64,000 nt of DNA from Candidatus Desulforudis audaxviator MP104C (GTDB taxonomy: Bacteria; Bacillota; Desulfotomaculia; Desulfotomaculales; Desulforudaceae), in assembly GCF_000018425.1 (NCBI RefSeq), contig NC_010424.1, forward strand, positions 558,001 to 622,000, read 5' to 3'. Every line of letters begins with the position of its first letter. Positions within the stretch are counted from its first letter, which is position 1. The notes under the pieces were generated by a model that saw nothing but the letters and a program-made list of their open reading frames with translations, made no database searches and was not told where the DNA came from. A program made the translations under genes and the position numbers. Below are positions 17,337-27,112 of this stretch, in pieces.

Positions 17337-19910
17337 CGGGTGGTGGATAGCGTGAACTCAGGACGGCGAACGGAAAAGACAGAGTGGGGACTGGGCTTTC
17401 TCGAGAGGATCGTCGACTCCCTCCCGGATGGCGTCCTTGCCGTCGACCGCGAAGGCAGGGCGGTCGTGTGGAACCGGGCCGCGGAAGAAATGACGGGAGT
17501 CAGGAAGGAAGAAGTGCTGGGCAGGGGCGAATACGCCTATGCCGTCCCGTTTTACGGGGAACCCAGGCCCATCCTCGTAAACATCCTGCTGGGCAACGGT
17601 AGGGAGTGGGAGCGGAAGTACGAGAAAATCGAGCGGAAGGGCCAGGTTCTTGTCGGCGAAGGTTTTGCCCCTTACGCTTACGGCGGCAGAGGCCTTCATT
17701 TCTGGACCATTGCGGCGCCAATCTATGATGAAGCGGGAAACTTGCTCGGGGCGGTCCAGTGCATCCGCGACATCGGCGAGCGCAAGCAGATGGAGGATAA
17801 ACTGAGGCACTGGAGCACCCATGACGCTCTCACCGGGCTTTACAACCGCGCCTTCTTCGAGGAGGAACTGCGGCGGCTGGAGAAAGGTCGCTCCTTTCCT
17901 GTAAGTCTCATCCTCTGCGACATCGACGACCTGAAGGTGGTTAACGACACCTTGGGCCACGCGCGGGGCGACGAGCTCTTACGCCGCGCCGCCAGGGTGA
18001 TCGCCAGCTGCGTCCGGGGGTCCGACCTGGTGGCCCGGGTCGGCGGAGATGAATTTGCCGCGGTGCTGCCGCAAACGGACCGGGCGGCGGCGGAGGAAGT
18101 GGCGCGGCGCATAACCCAGGCCGCGGCGGAGGATAATGCGGGGCGCCCCGAGTTCCCCCTGAGCATTTCGGTGGGCACGGCCACGGCCGAAGATCCGGGG
18201 CGTCCGCTGGTCGAGGCATACAAAGAGGCCGACGACGCCATGTACAGGGACAAGCTGGCCCGGGGGGCGGAGCCGCGAGAGGCCTGGAAGAAAGCGGACG
18301 AAATGGCCTTTCTCTACGACTTCTCCCGAACGGTACAAGAAACCCTCGAGGTAAGCGAGGTGGCGCAGCGGGCCCTGGAGGCGGTGCTGAAGGTGACCGG
18401 CGCCACCAGCGGGTCCGTGGTGATGCTGAGCGAGGAGATGCCGGGGGCCCTGGCTGCCGAGACGGCGGCGACCCTGGAGCCCGGCGACGAGTTCCGGGTC
18501 GTGCCGGCCGGCGAAGTCGTTGCCGCCGTCGAGCGGGAAACGCGCGCCGTGCACTTCGACAGCCGCCCCGGAGCCGGTACGGCCGCAGAAAGGCGGCCGG
18601 CGGTAGCCGTGCCCCTCATGGTAGAGGGCAAGGTGACGGGCGTGCTGACCATCGCGGGCCGGCCGGAAGGCGCGCCCTTCAGCGAGGAGGAGGCCGCTTT
18701 CTTGACCACCCTGGGCACCGGCCTGGGGCTGACGCTGCAAAACGCCCGCCTTTATCGTCAACTCCAGGCGAGGGCGGCCATGCTGGAACGCCTGATCGAG
18801 CTGGGACAGGCGCTGGCCGGCCACCTCGAGGAGAGCAAGGTGCTCGAAGCAGCTCTGGCTGGTGTAGGGGAGGTCCTTGGCGCGCAGTGGTATGCGCTGT
18901 GCCTGCTTGATGAGGAGACGGGCGAACTGGTGCTCAAGGCCAGCTCGGGCATGAGCGCGGAGCTGCAGGGAAGAGCGGCCCGTGTCCGGCCGGAGGGCAG
19001 CCTGCTGGGCGAAGTGCTCCGGAGAGGGGAGCCGGTGGCGGTGGACGATACGGCCGCCGCCGGGCCCGGCATGCAGCTGCCCTATTATGCGCCCGAGATG
19101 CGGGCGGTGGCTGTGGCGCCGGTAAGAGCGGGGGGCAAGATTCTGGGCACCCTGAAGGTGTACTCTCCAGTACCGCGACGCTGGTCAGAAGAAGAAGTTG
19201 GGTATCTGGCCACCGTGGCGGGCCAGGTGGGCTTGGCGCTGGAAAACGCCCGCCTGTACGCGTCCCTGCGCCAGTACTACCTGAGCACCCTGCAGGCGCT
19301 GGCAGCGGCCCTGGAGGCCAAGGACAAGTATACGCGGGGGCACTCCGTGCGGGTGGCCCGGCTGGGGCAGGCGTGTGCCCGGGCCCTGGGCTTAAGCGAT
19401 GAGGAGCGGGAGCAGCTCTACCTAGCCGCGCTCCTGCACGACATAGGCAAAATCGGCATACCCGAGAGCATTCTTTTAAAGCCCGGACCCCTTGAGCCGG
19501 CGGAGTGGGAGGAGGTTAGGAGCCACCCTGTGGTGGGAGAAAGGATCGTGGAGCCGGCCGGGTTTCATCCGCAGGTGGTTGCTGCCATACGGCACCACCA
19601 CGAGGACTGGAGTGGGGGTGGCTACCCGGACGGCCTGGCCGGGGAGGAGATACCCCTCCTGGCGCGCATTATCAGCGCGGCTGACGCTTACGACGCCATG
19701 ACCTCCGACAGGCCTTACCGCCGCGCACGCACGGCCGAAGAAGCAATCGAGGAGCTGCGCCGGGGAGCAGGGCGGCAGTTCGACCCGCGTGTGGTGGACG
19801 CGTTTCTGCGGATACCCGCTGCAGAAATGGAAGAAATTGGGGGGGGGGGGGGGTGCCTTGATCACCCTTCTCACCGAAGTTTTGTGCAGTTTGGCAGTTT
19901 AAGGAAATGA
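17328..19910 (+). CDS. PAS-GGDEF-GAF-GAF-HD-GYP signalling protein
   Basis: A protein of about 860 residues, no membrane helix. PAS (about 22-150), GGDEF domain (about 155-325, motif VGGDEFAAVLP intact near 240), GAF 1 (about 335-480), GAF 2 (about 490-650) and HD-GYP (about 665-840: LLHDIGKIGIPE near 703, HHHEDWSGGGYPDG near 756). It could both make and break cyclic di-GMP. GGDEF residues are canonical, and the HD-GYP motif reads GGGYP. Near the 3' end the frame crosses a 15-G run, so the last about 25 residues depend on its length. Start uncertain: TTG 17328 or GTG 17352. Confidence 0.88.
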   Translation: MGQRVVDSVNSGRRTEKTEWGLGFLERIVDSLPDGVLAVDREGRAVVWNRAAEEMTGVRKEEVLGRGEYAYAVPFYGEPRPILVNILLGNGREWERKYEKIERKGQVLVGEGFAPYAYGGRGLHFWTIAAPIYDEAGNLLGAVQCIRDIGERKQMEDKLRHWSTHDALTGLYNRAFFEEELRRLEKGRSFPVSLILCDIDDLKVVNDTLGHARGDELLRRAARVIASCVRGSDLVARVGGDEFAAVLPQTDRAAAEEVARRITQAAAEDNAGRPEFPLSISVGTATAEDPGRPLVEAYKEADDAMYRDKLARGAEPREAWKKADEMAFLYDFSRTVQETLEVSEVAQRALEAVLKVTGATSGSVVMLSEEMPGALAAETAATLEPGDEFRVVPAGEVVAAVERETRAVHFDSRPGAGTAAERRPAVAVPLMVEGKVTGVLTIAGRPEGAPFSEEEAAFLTTLGTGLGLTLQNARLYRQLQARAAMLERLIELGQALAGHLEESKVLEAALAGVGEVLGAQWYALCLLDEETGELVLKASSGMSAELQGRAARVRPEGSLLGEVLRRGEPVAVDDTAAAGPGMQLPYYAPEMRAVAVAPVRAGGKILGTLKVYSPVPRRWSEEEVGYLATVAGQVGLALENARLYASLRQYYLSTLQALAAALEAKDKYTRGHSVRVARLGQACARALGLSDEEREQLYLAALLHDIGKIGIPESILLKPGPLEPAEWEEVRSHPVVGERIVEPAGFHPQVVAAIRHHHEDWSGGGYPDGLAGEEIPLLARIISAADAYDAMTSDRPYRRARTAEEAIEELRRGAGRQFDPRVVDAFLRIPAAEMEEIGGGGGCLDHPSHRSFVQFGSLRK
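19839..19853. repeat. G15 homopolymer tract
   Basis: Fifteen consecutive G residues lie inside the 3' end of the GGDEF/HD-GYP gene. A change of one base alters the reading frame after the HD-GYP domain. It could be a slippage site or an assembly artefact. Confidence 0.9.
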
Positions 19911-19968
19911 ACCCGGTGGTGAACCCGGGCCATATCCACGCCGGAGAAAGCAGATGGAGGTCGGAAGC

Positions 19969-20322
19969 ATGAACAACTTCGGCGAGAAAGTCGCCTTCAT
20001 CTGGTCGGTGGCAGATCTCCTTCGAGGCCCATACCGGCCGAACCAGTACAAGGACGTCTTACTGCCCATGACCGTCCTCCGGCGGCTTGACTGTGTGCTT
20101 GAGCCAACGAAGGATCAGGTTCTGGAAAAGATAAAAACCCTGCAGGAGAGCAAGGTCAAAAATTTCGATCCCTCCTCTGCCGGGTTACGGGAGTGCCTTA
20201 ATTTATACTTTACGTTGGAGGGGCACCGGCAGCAGTTCGACCCCCGGTCGGCGGAGGCCTTTCCGCAAGTTTATATTCGGAGGGCAACACACCTGAGCGA
20301 TACAATTTTATGGGGAGGGTTT
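19969..20322 (+). pseudogene. N-terminal stump of a type I restriction HsdM subunit
   Basis: MNNFGEKVAFIWSVADLLRG, then NQYKDVLLPMTVLRRLDCVL is the HsdM N-terminal helical domain. After about residue 65 the text (TLEGHRQQFDPRSAEAFPQV) no longer follows the family, and the SAM and NPPF motifs of the methylase are absent. The frame continues only into ilvD. A deletion has removed most of hsdM, with no hsdS or hsdR nearby. Confidence 0.75.
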
Positions 20323-20323
20323 T

Positions 20324-22033
20324 ATGAACAGCGAAGTCATCAAAAAGGGCGTGGAGCGCGCCCCGCACCGCAGCCTGCTGCGGGCCACCGGCATCATTAA
20401 AGACGAAGCGGATTTCCAGAAACCTTTTGTGGCCATTGCCAATTCCTTCGCCGAAATCGTGCCGGGACATGCCCATCTGAACGAATTTGTCAAGGAAATT
20501 AAAGAAGCGGTGCGGGAAGCGGGGGGCGTTCCTTTTGAGTTCAACACCCTGGCCTTGTGCGACGGCATTGCCATGAATCACCCCGGCATGCGCTACAGCC
20601 TGCCTTCCCGGGAACTGGTCGCCGACAGTGTGGAAACAATGGTGCAAGGCCACCGGTTTGACGGCCTCATCTGTATCCCCAATTGCGACAAAATCGTGCC
20701 CGGCATGTTGATGGCGGCCGTGCGGCTCAATATCCCCACCATCTTTGTCTCCGGCGGCCCGATGAAAGCCGGGCGGGCCAAGGACGGCCGCCCGATAGAC
20801 CTGATTTCTGTCTTTGAAGGGATCGGGGCTTTCCGCGCCGGCAAGATCGATGCAGGCGACCTGTTGGAGCTGGAGCAGGCCGCCTGTCCCGGTTACGGCA
20901 GCTGCGCCGGCATGTTTACCGCCAACTCCATGAACTGCCTCTGTGAGGCCTTGGGCCTGGCTTTGCCCGGCAACGGCACCATTTTAGCCGTCGACCCGAG
21001 AAGAAGTGAGCTGAAAAAGTGGGCCGGGCGCCAAATTGTAGAGCTGATTAAACGGGATCTCCGGCCACGGGACATCGTCACCCCGGAGGCGATTGATAAC
21101 GCCTTTGCCCTGGACGTAGCCATGGGCGGCTCTACCAACACCATATTGCACCTTCTGGCTGTCGCCCAGGAGGCAGGAATAAACTACCCCCTTAAACGCG
21201 TCAACCTGATATCCGCCCGTACGCCCACCCTCTGCAAGATTTCTCCGGCCTCAAGCTTGCACATCGAAGACGTGGACCGCGCCGGCGGCGTCAGTGCCGT
21301 ATTGGGCGAGCTATCCCGCAAGCCCGGCCTGCTCAACCTGGACTGCCTGACGGTTACCGGAGAAACTTTGGGGGAAACCGTAGGCCAGGTCCAAAGCCTT
21401 GACCCGCGAGTCATTCGCGGCGTAGAGGAGCCGTTGAGCCCCGTGGGGGGGTTGAAGGTCCTTTTCGGCAGCCTGGCGCCGGAGGGGGCAGTGGTGAAGA
21501 CGGCGGCGGTGGTGCCGCAGATGATGCGCCATCAGGGGCCGGCGGTAGTCTTCAATTCGGAGGCGGAGGCTTCTGCCGCCATCCTGGGTGGGCGCATCAA
21601 GCATGGCGATGTTGTAGTCATCCGCTTTGAGGGGCCGAAAGGCGGTCCCGGCTTTATGGAGATGCTGGGCCCCACGGCGGCGCTGGTGGGGATGGGGTTA
21701 GGTGAGTCGGTAGCGCTAGTTACCGACGGCCGCTTCTCCGGCGGCACGCGGGGTGCCTGCATCGGCCACGTCTGCCCCGAAGCCGCCAGCGGCGGCCCCA
21801 TTGCCCTGATCAAGGACGGCGATCTGATCTCTTATGACCTGGAAGCGGGCACGCTGGAGCTGCTGGTGCCGCAGGAAGAGCTGGCCGCCAGAAAGGCGGC
21901 CTTTACGCCGCCGCTCAGGCAGGGACTCACCGGCTGGCTGGCCAGGTACGTCCAGATGGTTGCTCCGGCCAGTATCGGCGCCGTGCTGCGTCCTGCATGC
22001 GGCAGGCCGCCTGGGGAACAAGACTACGAATAA
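20324..22033 (+). CDS. ilvD: dihydroxy-acid dehydratase
   Basis: The 569-residue protein dehydrates 2,3-dihydroxy acids in valine/isoleucine synthesis. Fe-S cysteines are seen in [34 protein letters not shown] and [29 protein letters not shown] and [11 protein letters not shown] are also present. Length is normal. GGGGAGGG sits 5 bp before the ATG. No other ilv or leu gene adjoins, and it directly follows an HsdM stump, so this copy may have been relocated. Confidence 0.95.
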   Translation: MNSEVIKKGVERAPHRSLLRATGIIKDEADFQKPFVAIANSFAEIVPGHAHLNEFVKEIKEAVREAGGVPFEFNTLALCDGIAMNHPGMRYSLPSRELVADSVETMVQGHRFDGLICIPNCDKIVPGMLMAAVRLNIPTIFVSGGPMKAGRAKDGRPIDLISVFEGIGAFRAGKIDAGDLLELEQAACPGYGSCAGMFTANSMNCLCEALGLALPGNGTILAVDPRRSELKKWAGRQIVELIKRDLRPRDIVTPEAIDNAFALDVAMGGSTNTILHLLAVAQEAGINYPLKRVNLISARTPTLCKISPASSLHIEDVDRAGGVSAVLGELSRKPGLLNLDCLTVTGETLGETVGQVQSLDPRVIRGVEEPLSPVGGLKVLFGSLAPEGAVVKTAAVVPQMMRHQGPAVVFNSEAEASAAILGGRIKHGDVVVIRFEGPKGGPGFMEMLGPTAALVGMGLGESVALVTDGRFSGGTRGACIGHVCPEAASGGPIALIKDGDLISYDLEAGTLELLVPQEELAARKAAFTPPLRQGLTGWLARYVQMVAPASIGAVLRPACGRPPGEQDYE

Positions 22034-22143
22034 AAAAACCCTGCCTTGGATTAAGGAATAAATAAAGTTGCCTTCCGAAACTATAGTCCACTTAGGGTTT
22101 GTTTGTGCGTTTGCGGCAACTTTTCTTTAAGGGGGATTTATTC

Positions 22144-22911
22144 GTGGAAGAAATTTTAAGGGCTCTTCTGGAGGGAAAAATCGACATAGCCACTGCTAAA
22201 AACAAGCTGCGGGTGCTGAACATAAAAAGTGTGGCCGAAGTGGCGAAGCTGGACGTGAATCGGGCACAGAGGACAGGCGCTCCGGAGGCGATTCTGGCCC
22301 AAGGCAAGCTTCCTGAAGATGTAAGGAGGCTTGCCCTGGCGATGGCCGAAGAGAGCGGCTATGCCTTGATTACACGGGTGAAAGATGAAGATTTAAAGGA
22401 GCTTGAAGCCGATCTGCCCGACGGCTATGAACTGGTGATCAACCGGCAGGCCAGAACGGTCATCCTCAAACAAAAAGGACACTCTTTCCCGAAGGCCGGC
22501 AAGATCGGGGTGTTGGCCGCAGGCACAGCTGATATATCGGTTGCCGAAGAGGCGGTGGTCACCGCCACAGTGATGGGCTGCGAAGTAATCAAGGCTTACG
22601 ATGTGGGAGTTGCCGGTATCCACCGGCTTTATGGGCCCCTTACCGAGATGCTAGAGAATAATGTGGCGGCAATAGTGGTGGTCGCCGGTATGGATGCGGT
22701 GCTCCCCATCGTCGTTTCCAGCAACGTGGACGTTCCGGTGGTTGGTGTTCCCACCTCAGTGGGTTACGGTATGGGCAAAGGAGGCATAGCAGGGCTGATG
22801 ACCATGCTTCAGGCCTGCTCACCCGGGCTTGCCGTTGTGAACATCGATAACGGTTTTGGCGCCGGCGTTTTCGCATCACTCATCGCCAGGCAAGCGAAAA
22901 CACCCACCTGA
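22144..22911 (+). CDS. larB: LarB-like pyridinium-3,5-biscarboxylate mononucleotide synthase
   Basis: The 255-residue protein has a helical N-terminus (EEILRALLEGKIDIATAK) and the AIR-carboxylase (PurE)-like domain: IGVLAAGTADISVAEEAVVT, YDVGVAGIHRL, VVAGMDAVLPIVVSS, VPVVGVPTSVGYG, MLQACSPGLAVVNIDNGFGAG. LarB carboxylates nicotinate adenine dinucleotide in the first step of nickel-pincer cofactor synthesis. LarC and LarE are not adjacent. GTG 22144 follows AAGGGGG. Confidence 0.88.
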   Translation: MEEILRALLEGKIDIATAKNKLRVLNIKSVAEVAKLDVNRAQRTGAPEAILAQGKLPEDVRRLALAMAEESGYALITRVKDEDLKELEADLPDGYELVINRQARTVILKQKGHSFPKAGKIGVLAAGTADISVAEEAVVTATVMGCEVIKAYDVGVAGIHRLYGPLTEMLENNVAAIVVVAGMDAVLPIVVSSNVDVPVVGVPTSVGYGMGKGGIAGLMTMLQACSPGLAVVNIDNGFGAGVFASLIARQAKTPT

Positions 22912-23105
22912 GAGCTCACCGCGCTTTGCCTCGGGGCCGGCTATTAAATTTCGCCGGCGGTTAAATATGGAACGAAGGCGGCGCTGAAGGCCGGTCGGCA
23001 GCGAGCAGATGCAAATTATGCAAGCTTCTTGGCAGGATTGGGGAAACGGACGGTGAAAGATAATGGGAACGGAATGCGGATCATCAAGCCTTGGGGGGTA
23101 CGGGC

Positions 23106-23324
23106 TTGGGCAGAACCATTGTGTATACCAAAACCGGGTGTCCTTTCTGCGCGGGCCTGATACGCGAGTACCGGGAGCAAGGCCTGGAGTTCGAGGAAAT
23201 CAACGTCAGTCTCGACCCGGAAGCCAAGAAGCTGGTCAAAGGAACCTACCGAGTCAACCGGGTGCCCGTGGTGGTGCGCGACGGGCAGGTGGTCCAGGTC
23301 GGGGACCGGGCCGGGAAGGGCTGA
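23106..23324 (+). CDS. glutaredoxin-like protein
   Basis: The 72-residue protein has a thioredoxin-fold start TIVYTKTGCPFCAGLIREYR with the redox pair CPFC, then NRVPVVVRDGQVVQVG containing the cis-Pro VP. The size fits small glutaredoxins/NrdH-like proteins. TTG 23106 follows GGGGGGTACGGGC. Likely electron carrier for a reductase that cannot be named from context. Confidence 0.8.
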   Translation: MGRTIVYTKTGCPFCAGLIREYREQGLEFEEINVSLDPEAKKLVKGTYRVNRVPVVVRDGQVVQVGDRAGKG

Positions 23325-23535
23325 GCGATCTAGGCCGCGCTGGCGGTACGCCGGCGATCCGATCGGTAACCACCGGCCCCGCCCTGGTTAAGAACCAACA
23401 GATTCTTCTGTCGGGGGCGATACCTTTGGACCTGGGTACCCTGCAGGCGATCGGCCCGGTCCTTTCGCCTTTTTGGGGCCGGGCTACAAGATCGAACTGC
23501 ATGAGTTAGAATAGAGGCGAAAGGAGTGGACCTTG

Positions 23536-24072
23536 ATGAAAGACCTGAAAGGAACCAGGACGGAAGCGAACCTCAAAGCGGCTTTCGCGGGGGAGTCCAT
23601 GGCCCGCAACAAGTACACGTACTGGGCTTCGGTGGCGAAAAAAGAGGGCTTCGAGCAGGTGGCCGGCGCTTTTCTGGAGACCGCGGAACACGAGAAGGAA
23701 CACGCCAAGACCCTGTTCAAGTTCCTCAAAGGCATCCAGGACACACAGGCCAATCTGGAAGCGGCCATCGAGGGCGAAAACTACGAGTGGACCAACATGT
23801 ACAAGGAGTTCGCCGAGGTGGCCCGCGAAGAGGGCTTTCCGGAGATCGCCGCCGTTCTGGACAGTATCGCCCGGGCCGAACAGTATCATGAAAACCGGTA
23901 CCGGGCCTTGCTACAGAACATCCGCGACGGGAAAACCTTTTCCCGAACGGAACCGGTGCGCTGGAAGTGCCGGAACTGCGGTTATATCCGTGAAGGCGAG
24001 GAGGCACCGGAGATCTGCCCCGCTTGTGCGCATCCCCAAAGCTACTACGAGGTGCTCTGTGAACAATATTAG
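23536..24072 (+). CDS. rbr: rubrerythrin
   Basis: The 178-residue protein has a four-helix diiron domain (AAFAGESMARNKYTYWASVA, EHEKEHAKTLFK, EGENYEWTNMYKEFAEVARE, RAEQYHENRYRALL) and a C-terminal rubredoxin domain with two CxxC pairs (WKCRNCGYI, ICPACAHPQSYYE). It reduces peroxide in anaerobes. AAAGGAG precedes the ATG at 23536. A truncated second copy is at 61180. Confidence 0.95.
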   Translation: MKDLKGTRTEANLKAAFAGESMARNKYTYWASVAKKEGFEQVAGAFLETAEHEKEHAKTLFKFLKGIQDTQANLEAAIEGENYEWTNMYKEFAEVAREEGFPEIAAVLDSIARAEQYHENRYRALLQNIRDGKTFSRTEPVRWKCRNCGYIREGEEAPEICPACAHPQSYYEVLCEQY

Positions 24073-24176
24073 TTCCCCCTCGGAGCGGCCGCCCGGGGAG
24101 GATTTTCTAAGCGGCGTGTAGAAATCCAGAGTAGAATTTGCCGCCTGAGGGCGGATTGCAAAGGAGGACTGTCCGC

Positions 24177-24659
24177 TTGCCCGAAACCGTGACGTTGAAA
24201 AACATTCCGGCCTGCACCGTAGCTTACAAGTCCGGCAAGGGGCCCTACAGCCTGATTTCGGAAGCGGTGCGGGACTTGAACCTGTGGATCAGGGAGAACG
24301 GCCACACGGCGGCGGGGCCCCCTGTGGGGGTTTTCAAGAACAACCCCTACATGCCGCCCGAGGAACTCCTGTGGGAAGTCCAGGTGCCGCTCAAGCTGGA
24401 CGGACCGCTGTCCGTGCCGGAGACGGACACCACGCCGGGACTCAAGGACGTTCCGGACCGCCAGGTTATGGCCGCCCACCAGGGCGACCTGGACACGCTG
24501 GGCGAAGCTCTGCAGGGGCTGATCAGGTTTATGGTCTCCAACGGCTACCGGATGACCGCCCCTCCGGAACAAGTCTTCCTGAAGGATCCGGTGACCACGC
24601 CTCCGCATGAACTGGAAGGCGAGCTTCGGCTGACGGTCGAGAAGCGCGAGAAAGAGTAG
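24177..24659 (+). CDS. GyrI-like effector-binding domain protein
   Basis: A stand-alone 160-residue protein of the GyrI/SOUL-like small-molecule-binding family: VTLKNIPACTVAYKSGKGPY, PPVGVFKNNPYMPPEELLWE, AAHQGDLDTLGEALQGLIRF, PEQVFLKDPVTTPPHELEGE. No DNA-binding domain is attached. TTG 24177 follows AAAGGAGG at 8 bp. The ligand is unknown. Placed after rubrerythrin, perhaps cotranscribed. Confidence 0.75.
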   Translation: MPETVTLKNIPACTVAYKSGKGPYSLISEAVRDLNLWIRENGHTAAGPPVGVFKNNPYMPPEELLWEVQVPLKLDGPLSVPETDTTPGLKDVPDRQVMAAHQGDLDTLGEALQGLIRFMVSNGYRMTAPPEQVFLKDPVTTPPHELEGELRLTVEKREKE

Positions 24660-24798
24660 GTCTTTTTTCGGCCATTTTCAGGATCGGCCGGGGGCGCGCA
24701 AGTAACGATCCTCCGAAAGAGTTGGGATTCGGACTGACAGCTGTACGAACCCGACGTCGGTACCCAAAGCTGGAATGGAGGTGCGGCCCTTGCGGTTT

Positions 24799-26175
24799 TC
24801 AGCCGATGATGACCTGTTCCTCAGGGTATTTGAGTTTCGACTTTTTGATCGGCTTAGTCAACGCCCAGATGATCGTAAGCGGCCCAAGCCGGCCGATAAA
24901 CATACAGATGGTGACCACCAGTTTCCCGGCCGGGGAAAGCTCCGGGGTCAGGCCCATGCTCAAGCCCACGATTCCCACGGCGGAGGTGGCCTCAAACAGC
25001 GTGGTCAGAAAGTCGGCCTGTTCGGTCACCGAAAGAATGAGGGCGGCCAGAAAGATCAGGCCGAACAGGATGATGGTGAGGGCCACCGCCTTGTAGAACT
25101 GCGCTAGGGGAATCCGCCGGTCGCGCACATCGATGGATTCGCTGCCCCGGGACAGGGTCCAGACGGATAGGAGCAGGATCGCGAAGGTGGTCACCTTAAT
25201 CCCTCCGGTGACGGAGTTCGGCCCGCCGCCGATGAACATGAGCCCGATGGTGAAGAACTGGGTGGCCGGGTGCAGCGCCTCGGTGGCCACTGTGGAAAAG
25301 CCGGCCGAGCGGGAGGTAACGGCCTGGAAAAAGGCGGCCAGGACCTTTCCGGGACCGGTTAAATCGGCGAAGGCGCGGTTGTGTTCCAGGAGCAGCACAA
25401 CCAGGGTGCTGAACACCAGGAGCACGACGGTGGTTACGATGACGATCTTGCTGTGCAGGGTCAATTTTTTGAAGCTGCGCTGCTGGTAGAGGTCAACAAT
25501 AACGATGAACCCCAGACCGCCCAGGATCACCGGGATGGCGACGGCTAGGTTCACGATCACGTCCTCGGTGTAGGCCGTCAGGCTCCGGAAGCCGCCGAAC
25601 AGATCAAAGCCGGCGTTGTTGAAAGCAGACACGCCGTGAAACACGCCCATCCACAGGCCCCGCGGCCAGCCGAAATCGGCGATGAACCTTGCGGCGAGGA
25701 CGGCGGCGAAAAAGGCCTGGATCGCCAGGGTGATCACGATGATCTGGATCACCAGGCGGACGACACCCCCCACCCGGTTCTGACTCAGCGATTCCCGGAT
25801 GAGCAAGCGCTGGCGGAGGCCGATGCGACGGCCCGTAAGGACCAGGATCAGGCTGGCCACGACGATGAAGCCCAGGCCGCCGACCTGAATCAGGCCGAGG
25901 ATCACCGCCTGGCCGAAGGGCGACCAGTTGGTGCCGGTATCGACCACCACCAGGCCGACGACGCAGGTCGCCGAGGTGGCGGTGAAAAGCGCCACGAGAA
26001 AACTATTATCTCCGCCCGGGGCGACGGCGGCGGGCAGGCTCAAAAGGAAGGTGCCGGCGGCGATCAGCAGGCCGAAGCCCAGCAGAAGAATCCGCTGAGG
26101 AGTGAACAGTTCCGGGGTGCCGCGGCCGGCACCGAACCCGGTGGGCCCTGTCTGAAACCTGTCCTTATTAGCCAT
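24799..26175 (-). CDS. KtrB/TrkH-family potassium uptake channel subunit
   Basis: The 458-residue membrane protein has four M1-P-M2 repeats. Filter regions are visible: TATSATCVVGLVVVDTG, GVSAFNNAGFDLFGG, AVTSRSAGFSTV and ATSAVGIVGLSMGL. Size is typical of KtrB. The gating ring partner (KtrA/TrkA) is not next to it. A long gap between it and the next minus-strand gene suggests its own promoter. Confidence 0.9.
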   Translation of the reverse strand: MANKDRFQTGPTGFGAGRGTPELFTPQRILLLGFGLLIAAGTFLLSLPAAVAPGGDNSFLVALFTATSATCVVGLVVVDTGTNWSPFGQAVILGLIQVGGLGFIVVASLILVLTGRRIGLRQRLLIRESLSQNRVGGVVRLVIQIIVITLAIQAFFAAVLAARFIADFGWPRGLWMGVFHGVSAFNNAGFDLFGGFRSLTAYTEDVIVNLAVAIPVILGGLGFIVIVDLYQQRSFKKLTLHSKIVIVTTVVLLVFSTLVVLLLEHNRAFADLTGPGKVLAAFFQAVTSRSAGFSTVATEALHPATQFFTIGLMFIGGGPNSVTGGIKVTTFAILLLSVWTLSRGSESIDVRDRRIPLAQFYKAVALTIILFGLIFLAALILSVTEQADFLTTLFEATSAVGIVGLSMGLTPELSPAGKLVVTICMFIGRLGPLTIIWALTKPIKKSKLKYPEEQVIIG

Positions 26176-26278
26176 GTTACACCAATTCTACCCATTACGG
26201 CTTTTCCCTCTTCCCGGAGGTTCCCGGCGACAGACGGCTCGGGTTGGAGCTTCGCCGCCGGGGGTTACCGACGGGTTC

Positions 26279-26298
26279 CAAATAAATAAATAAATAAA
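26279..26298. repeat. short AAAT tetranucleotide run
   Basis: About five AAAT units lie at the 3' side (minus strand) of the terminator stem and supply its T-rich tail. Confidence 0.6.
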
Positions 26299-26325
26299 CT
26301 TCGCAGCCAGCGGGCTGCGAAGTTT
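26296..26325 (-). terminator. terminator of the CotF-like gene
   Basis: An 11-bp stem (AAACTTCGCAG paired with CTGCGAAGTTT) with an 8-nt loop is followed on the minus strand by TTATTTATTTATTT. It is 14 bp downstream of the stop at 26340. Confidence 0.85.
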
Positions 26326-26339
26326 GCCTGGATTCCGGA

Positions 26340-26651
26340 CTAAAAAGCGCCGGGGTTGGGTCCCTGGAACTGCTGCATCTCCGGGCGGTAAGCGGTGTAG
26401 TGTGGAGATTGCTGCTGGAACTGGGTCCGCATCCCCATTCCGGTGGCCGGTTCGACGTGGTACCATCCCCGCTGATGCATAAGATCGAACAGGGTTTTGT
26501 TCATCATCAGGGTGTCGTTGTGCATCCGGAAAAAGGCGTTTCGGATGTTGTCGTTGGATGCCTCGATGACGGCCCGGTGAAAAGTGCCGGACGCGTGCTT
26601 GGTACCCTCGAGGCAGTCGGTCACGATATCACGGTCGTTCAGGTGATGCAT
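26340..26651 (-). CDS. CotF-like spore coat protein
   Basis: The 103-residue protein starts MHHLNDRDIVTDCLEGTKHA and continues with ASNDNIRNAFFRMHNDTL, the coat F fold (a ferritin-like helical pair). The C-terminus is Gln/Pro/Tyr-rich, as in coat proteins. AAGGAGGG precedes the ATG. It lies next to a second small coat-type gene. Confidence 0.8.
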   Translation of the reverse strand: MHHLNDRDIVTDCLEGTKHASGTFHRAVIEASNDNIRNAFFRMHNDTLMMNKTLFDLMHQRGWYHVEPATGMGMRTQFQQQSPHYTAYRPEMQQFQGPNPGAF

Positions 26652-26688
26652 GCCTTTATCCCTCCTTAAGTGTTGATTGGGCTTAGGT

Positions 26689-26910
26689 CTAGGCCGTTTG
26701 TCCGCCGCCTTGCATTCCGGCCTGCTGCATGAAGCTGTTCAGCATGTTCGTGTGCTGCTGGCACAGATTGTGGTACTGGCTGAGCACCGACCGGATCTGG
26801 GGATCCTGGACCTGGTTCATATAGGCGGACAGCTTCTTGGCACACAGGCTTTCGTGCCGCAAGAGTTCGGTGATGTTCAGCTTTTCGATCTGGCTCATCT
26901 GAAAGTCCAC
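26689..26910 (-). CDS. small CotF-related spore protein
   Basis: The product of 73 residues is helical: MSQIEKLNITELLRHESLCA, NQVQDPQIRSVLSQYHNLCQ, QHTNMLNSFMQQAG. The pattern is that of short coat F-like proteins. The GTG at 26910 has AAGGAGGT at 7 bp. The GTG at 26919 overlaps the ribosome site, so it is not the start. Probably in one transcript with the CotF-like gene. Confidence 0.7.
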   Translation of the reverse strand: MDFQMSQIEKLNITELLRHESLCAKKLSAYMNQVQDPQIRSVLSQYHNLCQQHTNMLNSFMQQAGMQGGGQTA

Positions 26911-27112
26911 GTTTGTCACCTCCTTGCCGAATGACGGTTGAATACTTGTCTTATTATGCTAATGAAATTCCTGAATTATACGAATTATGTGTTTTATAGA
27001 AACCCCCCACTTTGGGTCATACTCTTTTGCGCCGGGGTGGTGAAATCCTTTCCCGTTCGGGCTGGAAAGAAAAATGCTGCCAGCAACTGGAACTGGCAGC
27101 GGTTTGGGTCTG

